24,308 nucleotides of DNA from Synechococcus sp. CO36386bin_37. GTDB lineage: Bacteria > Cyanobacteriota > Cyanobacteriia > PCC-6307 > Cyanobiaceae. Of the stretch, positions 1-8,131 are shown piece by piece. Numbering within the stretch: the stretch's first letter is position 1; each line of letters starts with the position of its first letter. The translations under genes and the position numbers were made by a program. The notes under the pieces are model-generated. The model ran no database searches. It was not told the DNA's origin and worked only from the letters and a program-made list of their open reading frames with translations. The DNA is taken from contig WTGE01000341.1 in NCBI GenBank assembly GCA_011525445.1, positions 1-24,308 of the forward strand, written 5' to 3'.

Positions 1-51
1 AGCATCTGACTACGGATCAGAGGGTCGGGAGTTCGAATCTCTCCAGGCGCG
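1..51 (+). tRNA. tRNA-Arg(ACG), 3' portion (5' end outside window)
   Basis: The anticodon stem TCTGA/TCAGA (5-9 and 17-21) encloses loop CTACGGA, placing anticodon ACG at 12-14. The T arm is GGGAG-TTCGAAT-CTCTC (27-43). The 3' acceptor strand CAGGCGC (44-50) is followed by discriminator G51. The acceptor 5' strand and most of the D arm lie before the window. CCA is not encoded. ACG (read as ICG) is the usual bacterial arginine tRNA for CGN codons. A terminator follows directly. Confidence 0.95.
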
Positions 52-56
52 TTTTG

Positions 57-83
57 AAACTGCCATCAAGGCAGTTTTTTTTT
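57..83 (+). terminator. Intrinsic terminator of the tRNA-Arg gene
   Basis: The stem AAACTGCC (57-64) pairs with GGCAGTTT (70-77) around loop ATCAA, and a run of nine T begins at 75. This is a textbook rho-independent terminator six bases after the tRNA. Its ACTGCC/GGCAGT core and T run recur in the hairpin at 19623-19648. Confidence 0.9.
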
Positions 84-143
84 GAAAATTCGTGATCTTC
101 AGATGCCCGTTTCCTACGATCGGATTAACGCAGTTTCATACGC

Positions 144-1433
144 ATGACAGACCGTTCTGCAGCCCCAATTAATATGACTTTGAAGGCTGCTGACCCTGCC
201 ATTGCTGCTCTGATCCAACAAGAGCAGATGCGTCAGGAAACCCATCTTGAGTTGATTGCATCCGAAAATTTCACGTCCAGGGCCGTGATGGAAGCCCAAG
301 GTTCTGTATTGACGAACAAATATGCCGAGGGACTTCCGCACAAGCGCTATTACGGCGGTTGTGAGCATGTGGATGCCATTGAGGAACTGGCGATTTCACG
401 TGCCAAGCAACTCTTTGGTGCTCCATGGGCGAATGTCCAGCCTCACAGCGGAGCTCAGGCCAACTTCGCTGTGTTTCTCGCCCTGCTTCAGCCTGGAGAC
501 ACGATCCTTGGCATGGATCTGAGCCATGGTGGACACCTCACCCACGGTTCTCCAGTCAATGTCAGTGGTAAGTGGTTCAACGTGGCTCACTACGGAGTTG
601 ACAAGGTCACCCAGCGTCTCGATATGGAGGCGATCCGCAAGCTGGCGATTGAGCACAAGCCAAAACTGATTGTTTGCGGTTATTCGGCCTATCCCCGATC
701 AATCGACTTTGCTGCATTTCGTTCCATTGCTGATGAGGTTGGTGCTTATCTCCTCGCTGACATGGCCCATATCGCTGGACTGGTGGCCGCTGGAGTGCAC
801 TCCAGCCCTGTTCCTCATTGCGATGTTGTGACCACTACCACCCATAAAACCTTGCGTGGTCCCCGTGGTGGTTTGATTCTCTGTCGCGATGCTGAATTCG
901 CTCGCCGGTTTGATAAGGCTGTCTTTCCTGGCTCCCAGGGTGGACCGCTTGAACATGTGATTGCAGCTAAGGCTGTGGCTTTTGGCGAGGCATTACAGCC
1001 TGAATTCAAGACTTATATCCGTCAGGTTGTGGCTAATGCTCAGTCCCTTGCAGCACGACTTCAGCAACGGGGCATCGATGTTGTGAGTGATGGCACTGAC
1101 AACCATCTTGTGTTGTTGGATTTACGTAGTGTTGGGATGACTGGAAAGGTTGCCGATCTACTTGTGAGTGATGTGCACATCACCGCTAACAAAAATACCG
1201 TTCCCTTCGACCCAGAATCACCTTTCGTTACGAGTGGATTGCGTTTAGGGACTGCAGCTCTAACCACCCGTGGTTTTGATGAGAAAGCGTTTCATGAGGT
1301 TGCGGATGTCATTGCTGATCGTCTTCATCATTCCGAAGACGATGCCATTCAGGCTCGCTGTTTGAAACGTGTGAATGACCTCTGCCAAAGGTTTCCGTTG
1401 TACGCCCAAACATTGGAGCCAGCTTTTGCTTAA
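144..1433 (+). CDS. glyA: Serine hydroxymethyltransferase
   Basis: A cytoplasmic PLP enzyme of 429 residues that interconverts serine plus tetrahydrofolate with glycine plus 5,10-methylene-tetrahydrofolate. It supplies one-carbon units, including the methylene group used for dTMP. The N-terminal LELIASENF and [13 protein letters not shown] motifs are intact, as is the PLP-lysine motif [14 protein letters not shown] with Lys at about residue 235. The length is normal for bacterial GlyA. The ATG at 144 adds about ten residues before a second Met (residue 11), which could also be the start; no clear Shine-Dalgarno separates them. It lies 60 bases after the tRNA terminator, so it probably has its own promoter, although I could not find a convincing -35/-10 pair. 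Confidence 0.97.
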   Translation: MTDRSAAPINMTLKAADPAIAALIQQEQMRQETHLELIASENFTSRAVMEAQGSVLTNKYAEGLPHKRYYGGCEHVDAIEELAISRAKQLFGAPWANVQPHSGAQANFAVFLALLQPGDTILGMDLSHGGHLTHGSPVNVSGKWFNVAHYGVDKVTQRLDMEAIRKLAIEHKPKLIVCGYSAYPRSIDFAAFRSIADEVGAYLLADMAHIAGLVAAGVHSSPVPHCDVVTTTTHKTLRGPRGGLILCRDAEFARRFDKAVFPGSQGGPLEHVIAAKAVAFGEALQPEFKTYIRQVVANAQSLAARLQQRGIDVVSDGTDNHLVLLDLRSVGMTGKVADLLVSDVHITANKNTVPFDPESPFVTSGLRLGTAALTTRGFDEKAFHEVADVIADRLHHSEDDAIQARCLKRVNDLCQRFPLYAQTLEPAFA

Positions 1434-1437
1434 GTGC

Positions 1438-1458
1438 CTGAAGCCCTCTGGTCTTCAG
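1438..1458 (+). terminator. Stem-loop after glyA, possible weak terminator
   Basis: CTGAAG (1438-1443) pairs with CTTCAG (1453-1458), and an inner CC/GG pairing is possible with one bulged T. It starts four bases after the glyA stop. No T run follows, so it could be a weak terminator or an mRNA 3'-end stabiliser. Confidence 0.3.
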
Positions 1459-1509
1459 CTGCTCCCTGCCTAAGATCCAAACTTCAGATTTTGATTGGTC
1501 ACCTTTCGC

Positions 1510-1514
1510 AGGAG
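1510..1514 (+). promoter_or_regulatory. Shine-Dalgarno AGGAG fixing a GTG start
   Basis: AGGAG lies seven bases upstream of the GTG at 1522. This supports GTG 1522 over the TTG at 1495, which would place the ribosome site inside the coding region. Confidence 0.65.
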
Positions 1515-1521
1515 TTTTTTT

Positions 1522-2631
1522 GTGACTTTCGCGAGCACACCTCTCGCAGTCGCTACAGCGAGTCTGGTGCTCGCTGCTGTCATCACCACTCTGCTTGTTC
1601 CTGTGGTGCGTCAACTGGGTCTGAACTTAGGGCTTACGGATCAACCCGATTCCCGTAAGCAACACTCCACTCCAATGGTCCGTTTGGGTGGTATCGCATT
1701 GGTTCTTGGGTTCTGCCTCTCCCTCGTCGTGACCTGGTGGATCGGTGGCTTCGGCATGTTGGCACCGGCCCGTGATCAGTTGATCTGGACCACTCTTGCC
1801 GGATCACTTTGTTTTTTTGTCATCGGTCTCGCTGACGACTTGTTTGCGCTCTCCCCATGGCCGCGCCTCGTCGGTCAGATTGCTGTTTCCGTTGTGGTTT
1901 GGTCTCAAGGCGTTCGGATTGGGGCGATTGATCTTCCGTGGTTAGCCAGTAGTTCGGAAGCTTTGTTGCTCCCTGATGGGCTCAGCTTGGTTGCCACGGT
2001 GCTTTGGCTTGTAGGCATCACCAATGCCATCAATTGGCTGGATGGTCTCGATGGCCTTGCCGCAGGTGTTGCCGGAATCGCGGCGATTGGTCTGGTGTCG
2101 GTGAGTTTTTCGCTGCATCAGTCTGCGGCCGCATTCCTGGCGGCAGCATTGGCTGGAAGCTGCCTCGGCTTCCTGAGGTACAACTTCAATCCTGCGCGCA
2201 TTTTCATGGGAGATGGCGGGTCTTACTTTTTGGGATTCACATTGGCCGCTGTCAGCATCGTCGGTCCGGCCAAAGGATTGACAACTGTCAGTTTATTGCT
2301 CCCTTTGCTCATCCTTTCCTTGCCTTTGGCAGATATGTCAGCTGTGATCATGGGACGTCTCAGCGATGGTCACTCCCCTTTTTATCCAGATCGCCGCCAT
2401 CTTCACCACCGACTGCTCCGTGCCGGGTTCAGCCACCGACGCACAGTGCTTCTGATTTATGTGTTTACCCAGTGGCTGGCATCCCTGGCCATGGTCGTGG
2501 CCAACGTTGAGATGCGTTTCCTTTGGCTTGGTTTGGCCACAGCAATTCTGGTGGCCACTGTTGTCACCATCAACCGTCAACGCCATCTGGAATCCACCGT
2601 GCAGACCTTGGATTCCGAACGCCATGGTTGA
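1522..2631 (+). CDS. WecA/TagO/MraY-family polyprenyl-phosphate HexNAc-1-phosphate transferase
   Basis: A multi-pass membrane enzyme of 369 residues in glycosyltransferase family 4. Members move a sugar 1-phosphate, usually GlcNAc-1-P from UDP-GlcNAc, to undecaprenyl phosphate, the first step of O-antigen, teichoic or other surface glycan synthesis. The conserved cytoplasmic loops are all visible: [18 protein letters not shown] near residues 40-57, the Mg-binding GLADD near 102-106, [13 protein letters not shown] near 168-180, FMGDGGS near 228-234, and the HLHHRL histidine motif near 293-298. That last motif resembles WecA/TagO more than the peptidoglycan enzyme MraY. Ten or eleven hydrophobic segments surround these loops. 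The stop overlaps the cinA start by eight bases, suggesting co-transcription. The exact acceptor and sugar are not determined by sequence alone. Confidence 0.88.
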   Translation: MTFASTPLAVATASLVLAAVITTLLVPVVRQLGLNLGLTDQPDSRKQHSTPMVRLGGIALVLGFCLSLVVTWWIGGFGMLAPARDQLIWTTLAGSLCFFVIGLADDLFALSPWPRLVGQIAVSVVVWSQGVRIGAIDLPWLASSSEALLLPDGLSLVATVLWLVGITNAINWLDGLDGLAAGVAGIAAIGLVSVSFSLHQSAAAFLAAALAGSCLGFLRYNFNPARIFMGDGGSYFLGFTLAAVSIVGPAKGLTTVSLLLPLLILSLPLADMSAVIMGRLSDGHSPFYPDRRHLHHRLLRAGFSHRRTVLLIYVFTQWLASLAMVVANVEMRFLWLGLATAILVATVVTINRQRHLESTVQTLDSERHG

Positions 2632-3892
2632 GCGAACTGATGCCCGTGCTGTGGAGATCCTGTGCGTGGGGACGGAACTTTTACTGGGAAACATTCTGAA
2701 TGGCAACGCTCGTTGGTTGTCAGAGGAGCTTGCTTCTCTCGGCATGCCTCATTTTCGCCAGACGGTGGTCGGTGATAATCGCGATCGACTGATCGCATTG
2801 GTTCAGGAGATCGCCCAGCGCGCCAGGGTATTGATCATTACGGGTGGATTGGGTCCAACGCCGGATGACCTGACTACGGAAGCGGTTGCTGCTGCATTTT
2901 CAGCTGAGTTAACAGAGCGAGCCGAAGTTTGGCAGGACATCCAGAACAAGGCGTATCGCCGCGGTCGTAGTCCAGGGCCCGAAATCCGTCGTCAGGCTCT
3001 TCTGCCTGTCGGTGCTGATGTGTTGTCGAATCCGATGGGCACCGCTCCCGGCATGATCTGGACTCCGGTTCCTGGATTCACAGTGCTCACCTTTCCCGGG
3101 GTGCCAAGCGAAATGAAAGCGATGTGGAAAGCCACTGCAGCCTCCTGGTTTCAGTCCTCAGGCTTGTCCCGAGGTGTCTTCGTCAGTCGTCTCCTTCATT
3201 TCTGGGGAATTGGCGAATCCACCTTGGCGGAGCAGCTAGCAGATCTTTTGGCTCGGTCCAATCCCACTGTTGCTCCCTATGCCGGCTGCGGGGAGGTGAA
3301 GCTGCGCATCACCGCCTGCGCTGATGCGCCTTCAAAAGCTTGGCTTCTGGTGGATCAAACCGAGCGCGAGCTGCGCCAACGCACTGGCAATCTCTGTTTC
3401 GGAGTGGATCAGGATTCACTTGCTTCAGTGGTTCTCAAGCAACTGTTGCAACGAGGGCAAACCTTGTCTGTGGCGGAATCCTGCACAGGAGGAGGTCTCG
3501 GTGCCTCACTCACATCCGTGCCTGGTTCATCTTCCGTCTTGATCGGTGGGGTGATCGCCTATTCCAACGCCATCAAGCGTGATCTCTTAAATGTGCCTGC
3601 GTCCCTGCTTGAGCAGCACGGCGCTGTGAGTGTCCAAGTGGCCGAAGCCATGGCGCTCGGTGTTCGTCGGTTGACGGGCTCAGATTGGGCACTATCGATC
3701 ACTGGCCTGGCAGGGCCCGATGGTGGATCACAACAGAAACCCGTTGGATTGGTGTACGTCGCAGTGGCCGGCCCCGATGGGTGCAGAAGCGAAAAACTGC
3801 TTCTTGGAGAAACCCGAGGTCGAGAGTGGATCCGAACGGTCAGCGCCGGAGCGGTTCTCAACGGCCTCCGCTTGCGTCTGCTCTCCCTTTGA
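2624..3892 (+). CDS. cinA: CinA-like protein (MoCF domain plus nicotinamide-nucleotide amidase domain)
   Basis: A 422-residue protein with the standard two-domain CinA plan. The N-terminal MoCF/molybdopterin-binding-like domain has GTELLLG (about 16-22) and [12 protein letters not shown] (about 73-84). The C-terminal PncC-type amidohydrolase domain has SVAESCTGG near 282-290, with the serine of ESCTGG (about 286) the expected nucleophile, followed by [15 protein letters not shown] and [11 protein letters not shown]. Family members hydrolyse NMN and/or act on ADP-ribose, giving a role in pyridine-nucleotide recycling. The name comes from competence-induced genes, but no competence role is implied here. 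ATG 2624 was chosen because the upstream in-frame sequence lies inside the preceding gene. The ATGGTTGA overlap suggests translational coupling. Confidence 0.95.
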   Translation: MVERTDARAVEILCVGTELLLGNILNGNARWLSEELASLGMPHFRQTVVGDNRDRLIALVQEIAQRARVLIITGGLGPTPDDLTTEAVAAAFSAELTERAEVWQDIQNKAYRRGRSPGPEIRRQALLPVGADVLSNPMGTAPGMIWTPVPGFTVLTFPGVPSEMKAMWKATAASWFQSSGLSRGVFVSRLLHFWGIGESTLAEQLADLLARSNPTVAPYAGCGEVKLRITACADAPSKAWLLVDQTERELRQRTGNLCFGVDQDSLASVVLKQLLQRGQTLSVAESCTGGGLGASLTSVPGSSSVLIGGVIAYSNAIKRDLLNVPASLLEQHGAVSVQVAEAMALGVRRLTGSDWALSITGLAGPDGGSQQKPVGLVYVAVAGPDGCRSEKLLLGETRGREWIRTVSAGAVLNGLRLRLLSL

Positions 3893-3938
3893 TGGAGAGG
3901 TCATAACAGGATCCATCCATGGAAGGGTGGAGGGAGGT

Positions 3939-3965
3939 TTGACTTGAGTGGTTTGCCTCTAGGGT
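3939..3965 (+). promoter_or_regulatory. Candidate leuC promoter
   Basis: TTGACT (3939-3944) and TAGGGT (3960-3965) resemble -35 and -10 boxes in the 96-base cinA-leuC gap. The 15-base spacer is short, so this is tentative. A transcript would start near 3972, about 17 bases before the leuC ATG. Confidence 0.25.
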
Positions 3966-3988
3966 TTGAGGCTGATTGGTGAGCGGGA

Positions 3989-5395
3989 ATGAGCAGCGGA
4001 ACCCTCTACGACAAGGTTTGGAATCTTCATCGTGTTGCGGAACTATCCGGTGGCTCCACCCAGCTCTTGATCGGGCTGCATCTGATTCACGAAGTCACAA
4101 GCCCTCAGGCTTTTGCTGCCCTCGAGGACATGGGCTTAAAGGTGCGTTGTCCAGAACGAACCGTGGCGACTGTGGACCATATCGTGCCAACAACCAGTCA
4201 AGCCAGGCCTTTTCTCGATCCGTTGGCGGAGGAGATGCTCAGCACTTTGGAGCGTAATTGCACCAAACATGGAATTCAGCTCAATGACATCGGCAGTGGC
4301 CGTCAAGGAATTGTGCATGTGATTGCACCCGAGCTTGGGTTAACGCAACCCGGTATGACGGTGGCCTGCGGTGACTCACACACCTCAACGCATGGTGCTT
4401 TTGGAGCGATTGCTTTTGGGATCGGCACCTCTCAGGTGCGTGATGTGCTCGCCAGTCAAAGCCTGGCGATGAACAAACTCAAGGTTCGTCGCATCTGGAT
4501 CGACAACCAACTGAGCCCGGGGGTGTTTGCCAAGGATTTGATCTTGCACGTGATTCGCGCGCTCGGTGTGAAGGCGGGAGTTGGCTATGCCTATGAGTTC
4601 GCTGGACCTGCCATCGAGGCCCTCTCGATGGAGGAGCGGATGACCCTCTGCAATATGGCGATTGAGGGTGGAGCCCGCTGTGGTTACGTGAATCCTGATC
4701 AAACCACCTTTGACTATCTCGAAGGACGTCCTTTTTCACCCAGTGGTGAGGCTTGGCCACGGGCTAAGCGTTGGTGGCGATCCCTGGCTACGGATTCGGT
4801 TGCCGTCTTTGACGATGAACTGCGCTTTGATGCAGCAACGATCGCCCCAACGGTGACTTGGGGAATCACCCCTGGCCAGGGGATCGGTGTGGATGAGCAG
4901 GTGCCGATGCCGGAGCAGATGGCAGCTGCCGATCGCCCGATTGCTGAAGAGGCATACCGTTACATGGACTTAAAGCCTGGTCAGTCCATAGCTGGCGTGC
5001 CTGTGGATGTCTGTTTCATCGGGAGTTGCACCAATGGTCGTCTCAGTGATCTTCAGGCTGCCGCTGACGTTGCAAGGGGGCGTCAGGTGGCGGCAGGGAT
5101 CAAGGCCTTTGTTGTTCCTGGGTCTGAACAAGTGGCGCGCGCTGCAGAGGCCGAAGGTCTGGATCGAGTGTTTGTGGATGCGGGCTTCGAGTGGCGTGCT
5201 CCAGGCTGTTCGATGTGTTTGGCCATGAATCCTGATCGTTTGGAGGGGCGTCAGATCAGTGCAAGCTCGAGTAACCGCAATTTCAAAGGACGTCAGGGAT
5301 CGGCCAGCGGCCGAACATTGCTGATGAGCCCTGCCATGGTCGCCGCAGCCGCTGTGACAGGCCATGTCAGCGACGTGCGTTTATTGGATGCTTGA
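3989..5395 (+). CDS. leuC: 3-isopropylmalate dehydratase, large subunit
   Basis: The aconitase-family large subunit of isopropylmalate isomerase, which converts 2-isopropylmalate to 3-isopropylmalate in leucine biosynthesis with LeuD. It has 468 residues, the usual length. The three cysteines that hold the [4Fe-4S] cluster are present at 347 (GSCTNGR), 407 and 410 (GCSMC). The N-terminal [34 protein letters not shown] and [17 protein letters not shown] segments are typical. The leuD start lies 33 bases after its stop, and the two products form a heterodimer, so the pair is very probably one operon. Confidence 0.97.
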   Translation: MSSGTLYDKVWNLHRVAELSGGSTQLLIGLHLIHEVTSPQAFAALEDMGLKVRCPERTVATVDHIVPTTSQARPFLDPLAEEMLSTLERNCTKHGIQLNDIGSGRQGIVHVIAPELGLTQPGMTVACGDSHTSTHGAFGAIAFGIGTSQVRDVLASQSLAMNKLKVRRIWIDNQLSPGVFAKDLILHVIRALGVKAGVGYAYEFAGPAIEALSMEERMTLCNMAIEGGARCGYVNPDQTTFDYLEGRPFSPSGEAWPRAKRWWRSLATDSVAVFDDELRFDAATIAPTVTWGITPGQGIGVDEQVPMPEQMAAADRPIAEEAYRYMDLKPGQSIAGVPVDVCFIGSCTNGRLSDLQAAADVARGRQVAAGIKAFVVPGSEQVARAAEAEGLDRVFVDAGFEWRAPGCSMCLAMNPDRLEGRQISASSSNRNFKGRQGSASGRTLLMSPAMVAAAAVTGHVSDVRLLDA

Positions 5396-5428
5396 TCCCT
5401 TGTTCCTTTCGTTTTGATCTCATCTGTC

Positions 5429-6064
5429 ATGACGCAAACTCACAATTTCCCTCAGGGTTCGATCGCCAAGGTCCAGGGACGTGCTCTTGCTTTGCGGGGA
5501 CACGACATCGATACTGATCGGATTATTCCGGCTCGGTTCCTCAAATGCGTGAGCTTTGAAGCGCTGGGAGATCAGGTGTTCGCGGATGATCGACAAGAGC
5601 TTGAAGGACGTCATCCCTTTGATTGCCCTGAGCATCAAGGAGCCAGGATTTTGGTCGTCAACGACAACTTCGGTTGTGGCTCCAGTCGTGAGCATGCTCC
5701 TCAAGCGTTGATGCGTTGGGGCATCCGTGCCCTGGTAGGGGTGAGTTTTGCGGAGATTTTTCATGGCAATTGTCTGGCTTTAGGAATTCCTTGCGTCAAG
5801 GCAAGCCAGGATCGGGTGTCGGCTTTGCAGGACGCAGTCGCTCAAGATCCTGCATTGGTCTGGACGATCGACTTGGAAGCATTACGTTGCACAAGTGACC
5901 TGGGGGAGTGGTCGATGGAGATGGATCCAGGTTCTCGCGAGATGCTCTGTTCTGGTCGTTGGGACGCCACGGGACAACTGTTGGCTCGTGATGCTCAATT
6001 GCAGGCCACGTTGAATGGCCTTCCCTACCTGAACGGGTTCTGCTCCAAGGCGGCAGACACTTGA
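5429..6064 (+). CDS. leuD: 3-isopropylmalate dehydratase, small subunit
   Basis: The 211-residue swivel-domain partner of LeuC. Diagnostic segments are RGHDIDTDRIIPARFLK near the N-terminus and NDNFGCGSSREHAPQAL, followed by GVSFAEIFHGNC. The ATG at 5429 was preferred to a TTG at 5414, because family members start shortly before the GRALALRGHDIDTD segment. It lies 33 bases downstream of leuC on the same strand. A perfect stem-loop overlaps its stop codon. Confidence 0.96.
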   Translation: MTQTHNFPQGSIAKVQGRALALRGHDIDTDRIIPARFLKCVSFEALGDQVFADDRQELEGRHPFDCPEHQGARILVVNDNFGCGSSREHAPQALMRWGIRALVGVSFAEIFHGNCLALGIPCVKASQDRVSALQDAVAQDPALVWTIDLEALRCTSDLGEWSMEMDPGSREMLCSGRWDATGQLLARDAQLQATLNGLPYLNGFCSKAADT

Positions 6065-6074
6065 TTTAGTGTCT
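6055..6074 (+). terminator. Perfect stem-loop spanning the leuD stop codon
   Basis: AGACACT (6055-6061) and AGTGTCT (6068-6074) form a perfect seven-base stem around loop TGATTT, and the leuD TGA stop lies in the loop. No T run follows. It might end or stabilise the leuCD transcript, or modulate the pentapeptide gene 27 bases downstream. The function is inferred only. Confidence 0.35.
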
Positions 6075-6100
6075 ATGAAGGGAGGAGCGGCGTTGAGGTT

Positions 6101-6577
6101 GTGGACACTTTCATTCAGAGAGCTTGCTCTGTTGTAGGTTCGCTTTTGTTGTTGGTTGGCCCCTCCGCCGTTCATGCGGGGTCAGTGCAACAGATTGTCG
6201 TTGAGCCTTACGGGACGCCTCTTGATCGGCTGCTAGCGAGTGGCGTTTGTCAGGGTTGTGATTTTCGCGGTGCCGATCTGCGAGGGCTTCATTTGATTGG
6301 AGTTGATTTGCGTCAAGCTGATCTTCGTGGAGCCCAACTCAGTGGGGCCAATCTTGAGGGGGCCGATTTGAGTGGTGCAAGGCTTCAAGGAGCTCAGTTG
6401 CAGGGGGCGATGCTGAGTAATGCAGATCTTTCAGGCACCGATTTGCGCCAAGCTGACCTGAGTCATTCTGTTGTGATCAATGCCTTTGCACCGGGCGTAC
6501 GGACCGAAGGAATGCAGTTTGCCGGTTCCGATCTGACCGGGAGTCATCTGATCTATGGCGGTGGCCCTGATCATTAA
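6101..6577 (+). CDS. Exported pentapeptide-repeat protein
   Basis: A 158-residue protein. Residues 1-26 form a signal peptide (hydrophobic SVVGSLLLLVG, likely cleavage after AVHA), so it should go to the thylakoid lumen or periplasm. From about 50 to 125 it is built of A(D/N)LxG-type pentapeptides, with about fourteen repeats forming a right-handed quadrilateral beta-helix, and a short further set lies near 142-150. The helix is preceded by a Cys-x-x-Cys (50 and 53), which I recall as common in cyanobacterial members. The GTG at 6101 is the only sensible start in frame; a strong GGAGGAG lies at 6081-6087, unusually far (13 bases) upstream. The molecular role of such lumenal proteins is mostly unknown, and nothing in the neighbourhood reveals it. 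Confidence 0.85.
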   Translation: MDTFIQRACSVVGSLLLLVGPSAVHAGSVQQIVVEPYGTPLDRLLASGVCQGCDFRGADLRGLHLIGVDLRQADLRGAQLSGANLEGADLSGARLQGAQLQGAMLSNADLSGTDLRQADLSHSVVINAFAPGVRTEGMQFAGSDLTGSHLIYGGGPDH

Positions 6578-6591
6578 TCCCCTGCGGGACA

Positions 6592-7038
6592 TCATCGCGA
6601 TGGGGGAAAGGTTGGCACGATCTGCAGGCGCGTTCCTTTCCTGCCGACTACGATCACTTTCTCTCCAGGTTCCAGCACTATCTCGACATCAAGAGAGCAT
6701 GCGGCCCAGCTTTGTCCATGCCATCGCACCCTTCCTTCGCTACCCGGCTGAATCGCATCGAGAACCTCTGCGGTTTCTTCCCGGAGTCTGCGGCGGCCTG
6801 TTCTGGGATTGCGTTGCGCGGACCAACGCTTCATCCAAAAGAAACCCAGTATCGACATCAGCAAGAACAGACTGATTTGTAGCCAGAACTGCAGTGGGAG
6901 AAGTGCAGTCAACGCAGACATGATCAGCCCGGATATGGCTGCAAAGATGAGTCCGTCAAAACTGGGCGACACCAGTTCGATACCGAGACATCCACTCGCA
7001 ACCAGCAACCAAATCAAGGGAACCCAGAGGGATTGCAT
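6592..7038 (-). CDS. NfeD-like membrane protein (short form)
   Basis: A 148-residue protein with two or three N-terminal membrane segments (about 5-20, 27-46 and 48-68), a basic linker, and a small C-terminal OB-fold (about 93-143, with GSEGRVRWHGQSWAA and GEKVIVVGRKGTRLQIVP). This is the architecture of short NfeD proteins, which usually partner SPFH/stomatin-type proteins at membranes. That fits the neighbour that starts 60 bases away on the opposite strand. I placed the start at the ATG at 7038, because AGGA lies five bases upstream; an in-frame GTG at 7089 would add 17 polar residues and shorten the shared promoter region. It converges on the pentapeptide gene with 14 bases between stops. 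Confidence 0.85.
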   Translation of the reverse strand: MQSLWVPLIWLLVASGCLGIELVSPSFDGLIFAAISGLIMSALTALLPLQFWLQISLFLLMSILGFFWMKRWSAQRNPRTGRRRLREETAEVLDAIQPGSEGRVRWHGQSWAACSLDVEIVLEPGEKVIVVGRKGTRLQIVPTFPPSR

Positions 7039-7043
7039 GTCAT

Positions 7044-7047
7044 TCCT
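7044..7047 (-). promoter_or_regulatory. Shine-Dalgarno AGGA for the NfeD-like gene
   Basis: On the minus strand AGGA stands five bases before the ATG at 7038. It decides that start over the upstream GTG at 7089. Confidence 0.55.
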
Positions 7048-7098
7048 GTTTGCTTGCTCCACTCTGGTGGCTACGTTTTCTGCAGACACCCGAGCGAG

Positions 7099-8013
7099 AT
7101 GGAAGCTCTCTTAAGTGTGCCGGCACTTGTTTTGATCGCGCTTCTCGGTAGCGGCAGTGTCAAGATCACCAGCGGCGGGCGTTCTCGATTGGTGGAGCGC
7201 CTTGGCAAATTTGATCGCGAGCTGCAGCCCGGTCTCTCCATCGTGATTCCAGTTGTGGAGAGGGTGGTGAGTCATGAGTCACTCAAGGAACGAGTGCTGG
7301 ATATTCCTTCTCAGCTGTGCATCACCCGAGACAATGTGTCTATCGAAGTGGATGCAGTCGTTTATTGGCAGTTGCTGGAACATTCCCAGTCGTACTACGC
7401 AGTCGATAATTTGCAAGCGGCCATGGTGAATCTGGTACTCACTCAGATTCGTGCTGAGATGGGCAAGCTGGATCTCGATCAGACATTCACAACCCGGAGT
7501 GAAGTGAATGAATTACTGCTGAGAGAGCTAGATGAAGCCACCGACCCTTGGGGTGTGAAAGTCACAAGGGTGGAGATGAGAGACATCAATCCTTCGCCGG
7601 GGGTGAAGCAAGCGATGGAGGCTCAGATGACTGCGGAGCGAGAAAAGCGGGCCGCAATTCTGCGCTCAGAGGGAGAGAAGGAAGCCCAATTAAACGAGGC
7701 TCGTGGTCGTGCTGAGGCCTTGGTGCTTGATGCTCGTGCCCAGAAGGAAGCGTTGCTGCTGGAAGCAGAGGGTCAGGCCAGGCAGCAGTGCGTGCTCGCT
7801 GAAGCCAAATCTGATGCTGCTCGGGTTATGGCCCGAGCCCTGGCGGAGAGTCCTGAAGCAGAGGAAGCCGTTCGCCTGATGCTCGCTGAAGACTGGATGG
7901 CCATGGGTCGGAGGATGGCTGATTCTCCTGCAGGCAGTGTATTGATGGTGGATCCCCAGTCACCGGCTTCACTGCTGGCAGCACTCAAGCAGTTTCAACA
8001 ATCCAAGAGCTAG
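7099..8013 (+). CDS. SPFH/band-7 (stomatin/prohibitin-like) membrane protein
   Basis: A 304-residue protein. It begins with one hydrophobic segment (about 2-17) that probably anchors it in the membrane, then an SPFH/band-7 domain from about 22 to 185. Typical stretches in that domain are RLVERLGKFDRELQPGL, RDNVSIEVDAVVYWQ and VTRVEMRDINPSP. An Ala/Glu/Arg-rich coiled coil follows from about 190 to 260 (REKRAAILRSEGEKEAQ), and the tail is short. Stomatin-like proteins form large ring- or cage-shaped oligomers and often act with NfeD proteins or membrane proteases. ATG 7099 was chosen because the preceding 22 in-frame residues do not look like family sequence and would overlap the divergent nfeD coding region. 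Confidence 0.9.
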   Translation: MEALLSVPALVLIALLGSGSVKITSGGRSRLVERLGKFDRELQPGLSIVIPVVERVVSHESLKERVLDIPSQLCITRDNVSIEVDAVVYWQLLEHSQSYYAVDNLQAAMVNLVLTQIRAEMGKLDLDQTFTTRSEVNELLLRELDEATDPWGVKVTRVEMRDINPSPGVKQAMEAQMTAEREKRAAILRSEGEKEAQLNEARGRAEALVLDARAQKEALLLEAEGQARQQCVLAEAKSDAARVMARALAESPEAEEAVRLMLAEDWMAMGRRMADSPAGSVLMVDPQSPASLLAALKQFQQSKS

Positions 8014-8103
8014 AGGGTCATCCTGAGAATAATCTGTTGGAGATCCAAGCCGGTCATTCCGTAAGTTGCGTCGAAAGTTATGGCATGCTGATTGACAATC
8101 CAG

Positions 8104-8126
8104 GTTTGAATGAAGGTTTTTCAAAC
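8104..8126. terminator. Stem-loop between convergent SPFH and DUF3769 genes
   Basis: GTTTGAA (8104-8110) and TTCAAAC (8120-8126) form a perfect seven-base stem with loop TGAAGGTTT in the 118-base convergent gap. It could work for either strand, but the stem is AT-rich and has no following T run. The rest of the gap holds nothing I recognise. Confidence 0.35.
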
Positions 8127-8131
8127 ACTGT

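Noticed and set aside
84..143. glyA promoter boxes (TTGAAA at 82-87 and TACGAT at 115-120)
   Set aside because: The 27-base spacing is too long for a normal promoter, and the first box overlaps the terminator T run.
1495..1521. TTG start nine codons upstream for the WecA-like gene
   Set aside because: AGGAG at 1510-1514 fits the GTG at 1522, and would be internal to the longer version.
2004..2510. 168-codon open frame inside the WecA-like gene
   Set aside because: Same strand, other frame; Cys/Arg/His-rich and without domain features, typical of a shadow frame.
7039..7089. Upstream GTG start for the NfeD-like gene
   Set aside because: The ATG at 7038 has a good Shine-Dalgarno and begins at the first membrane helix.
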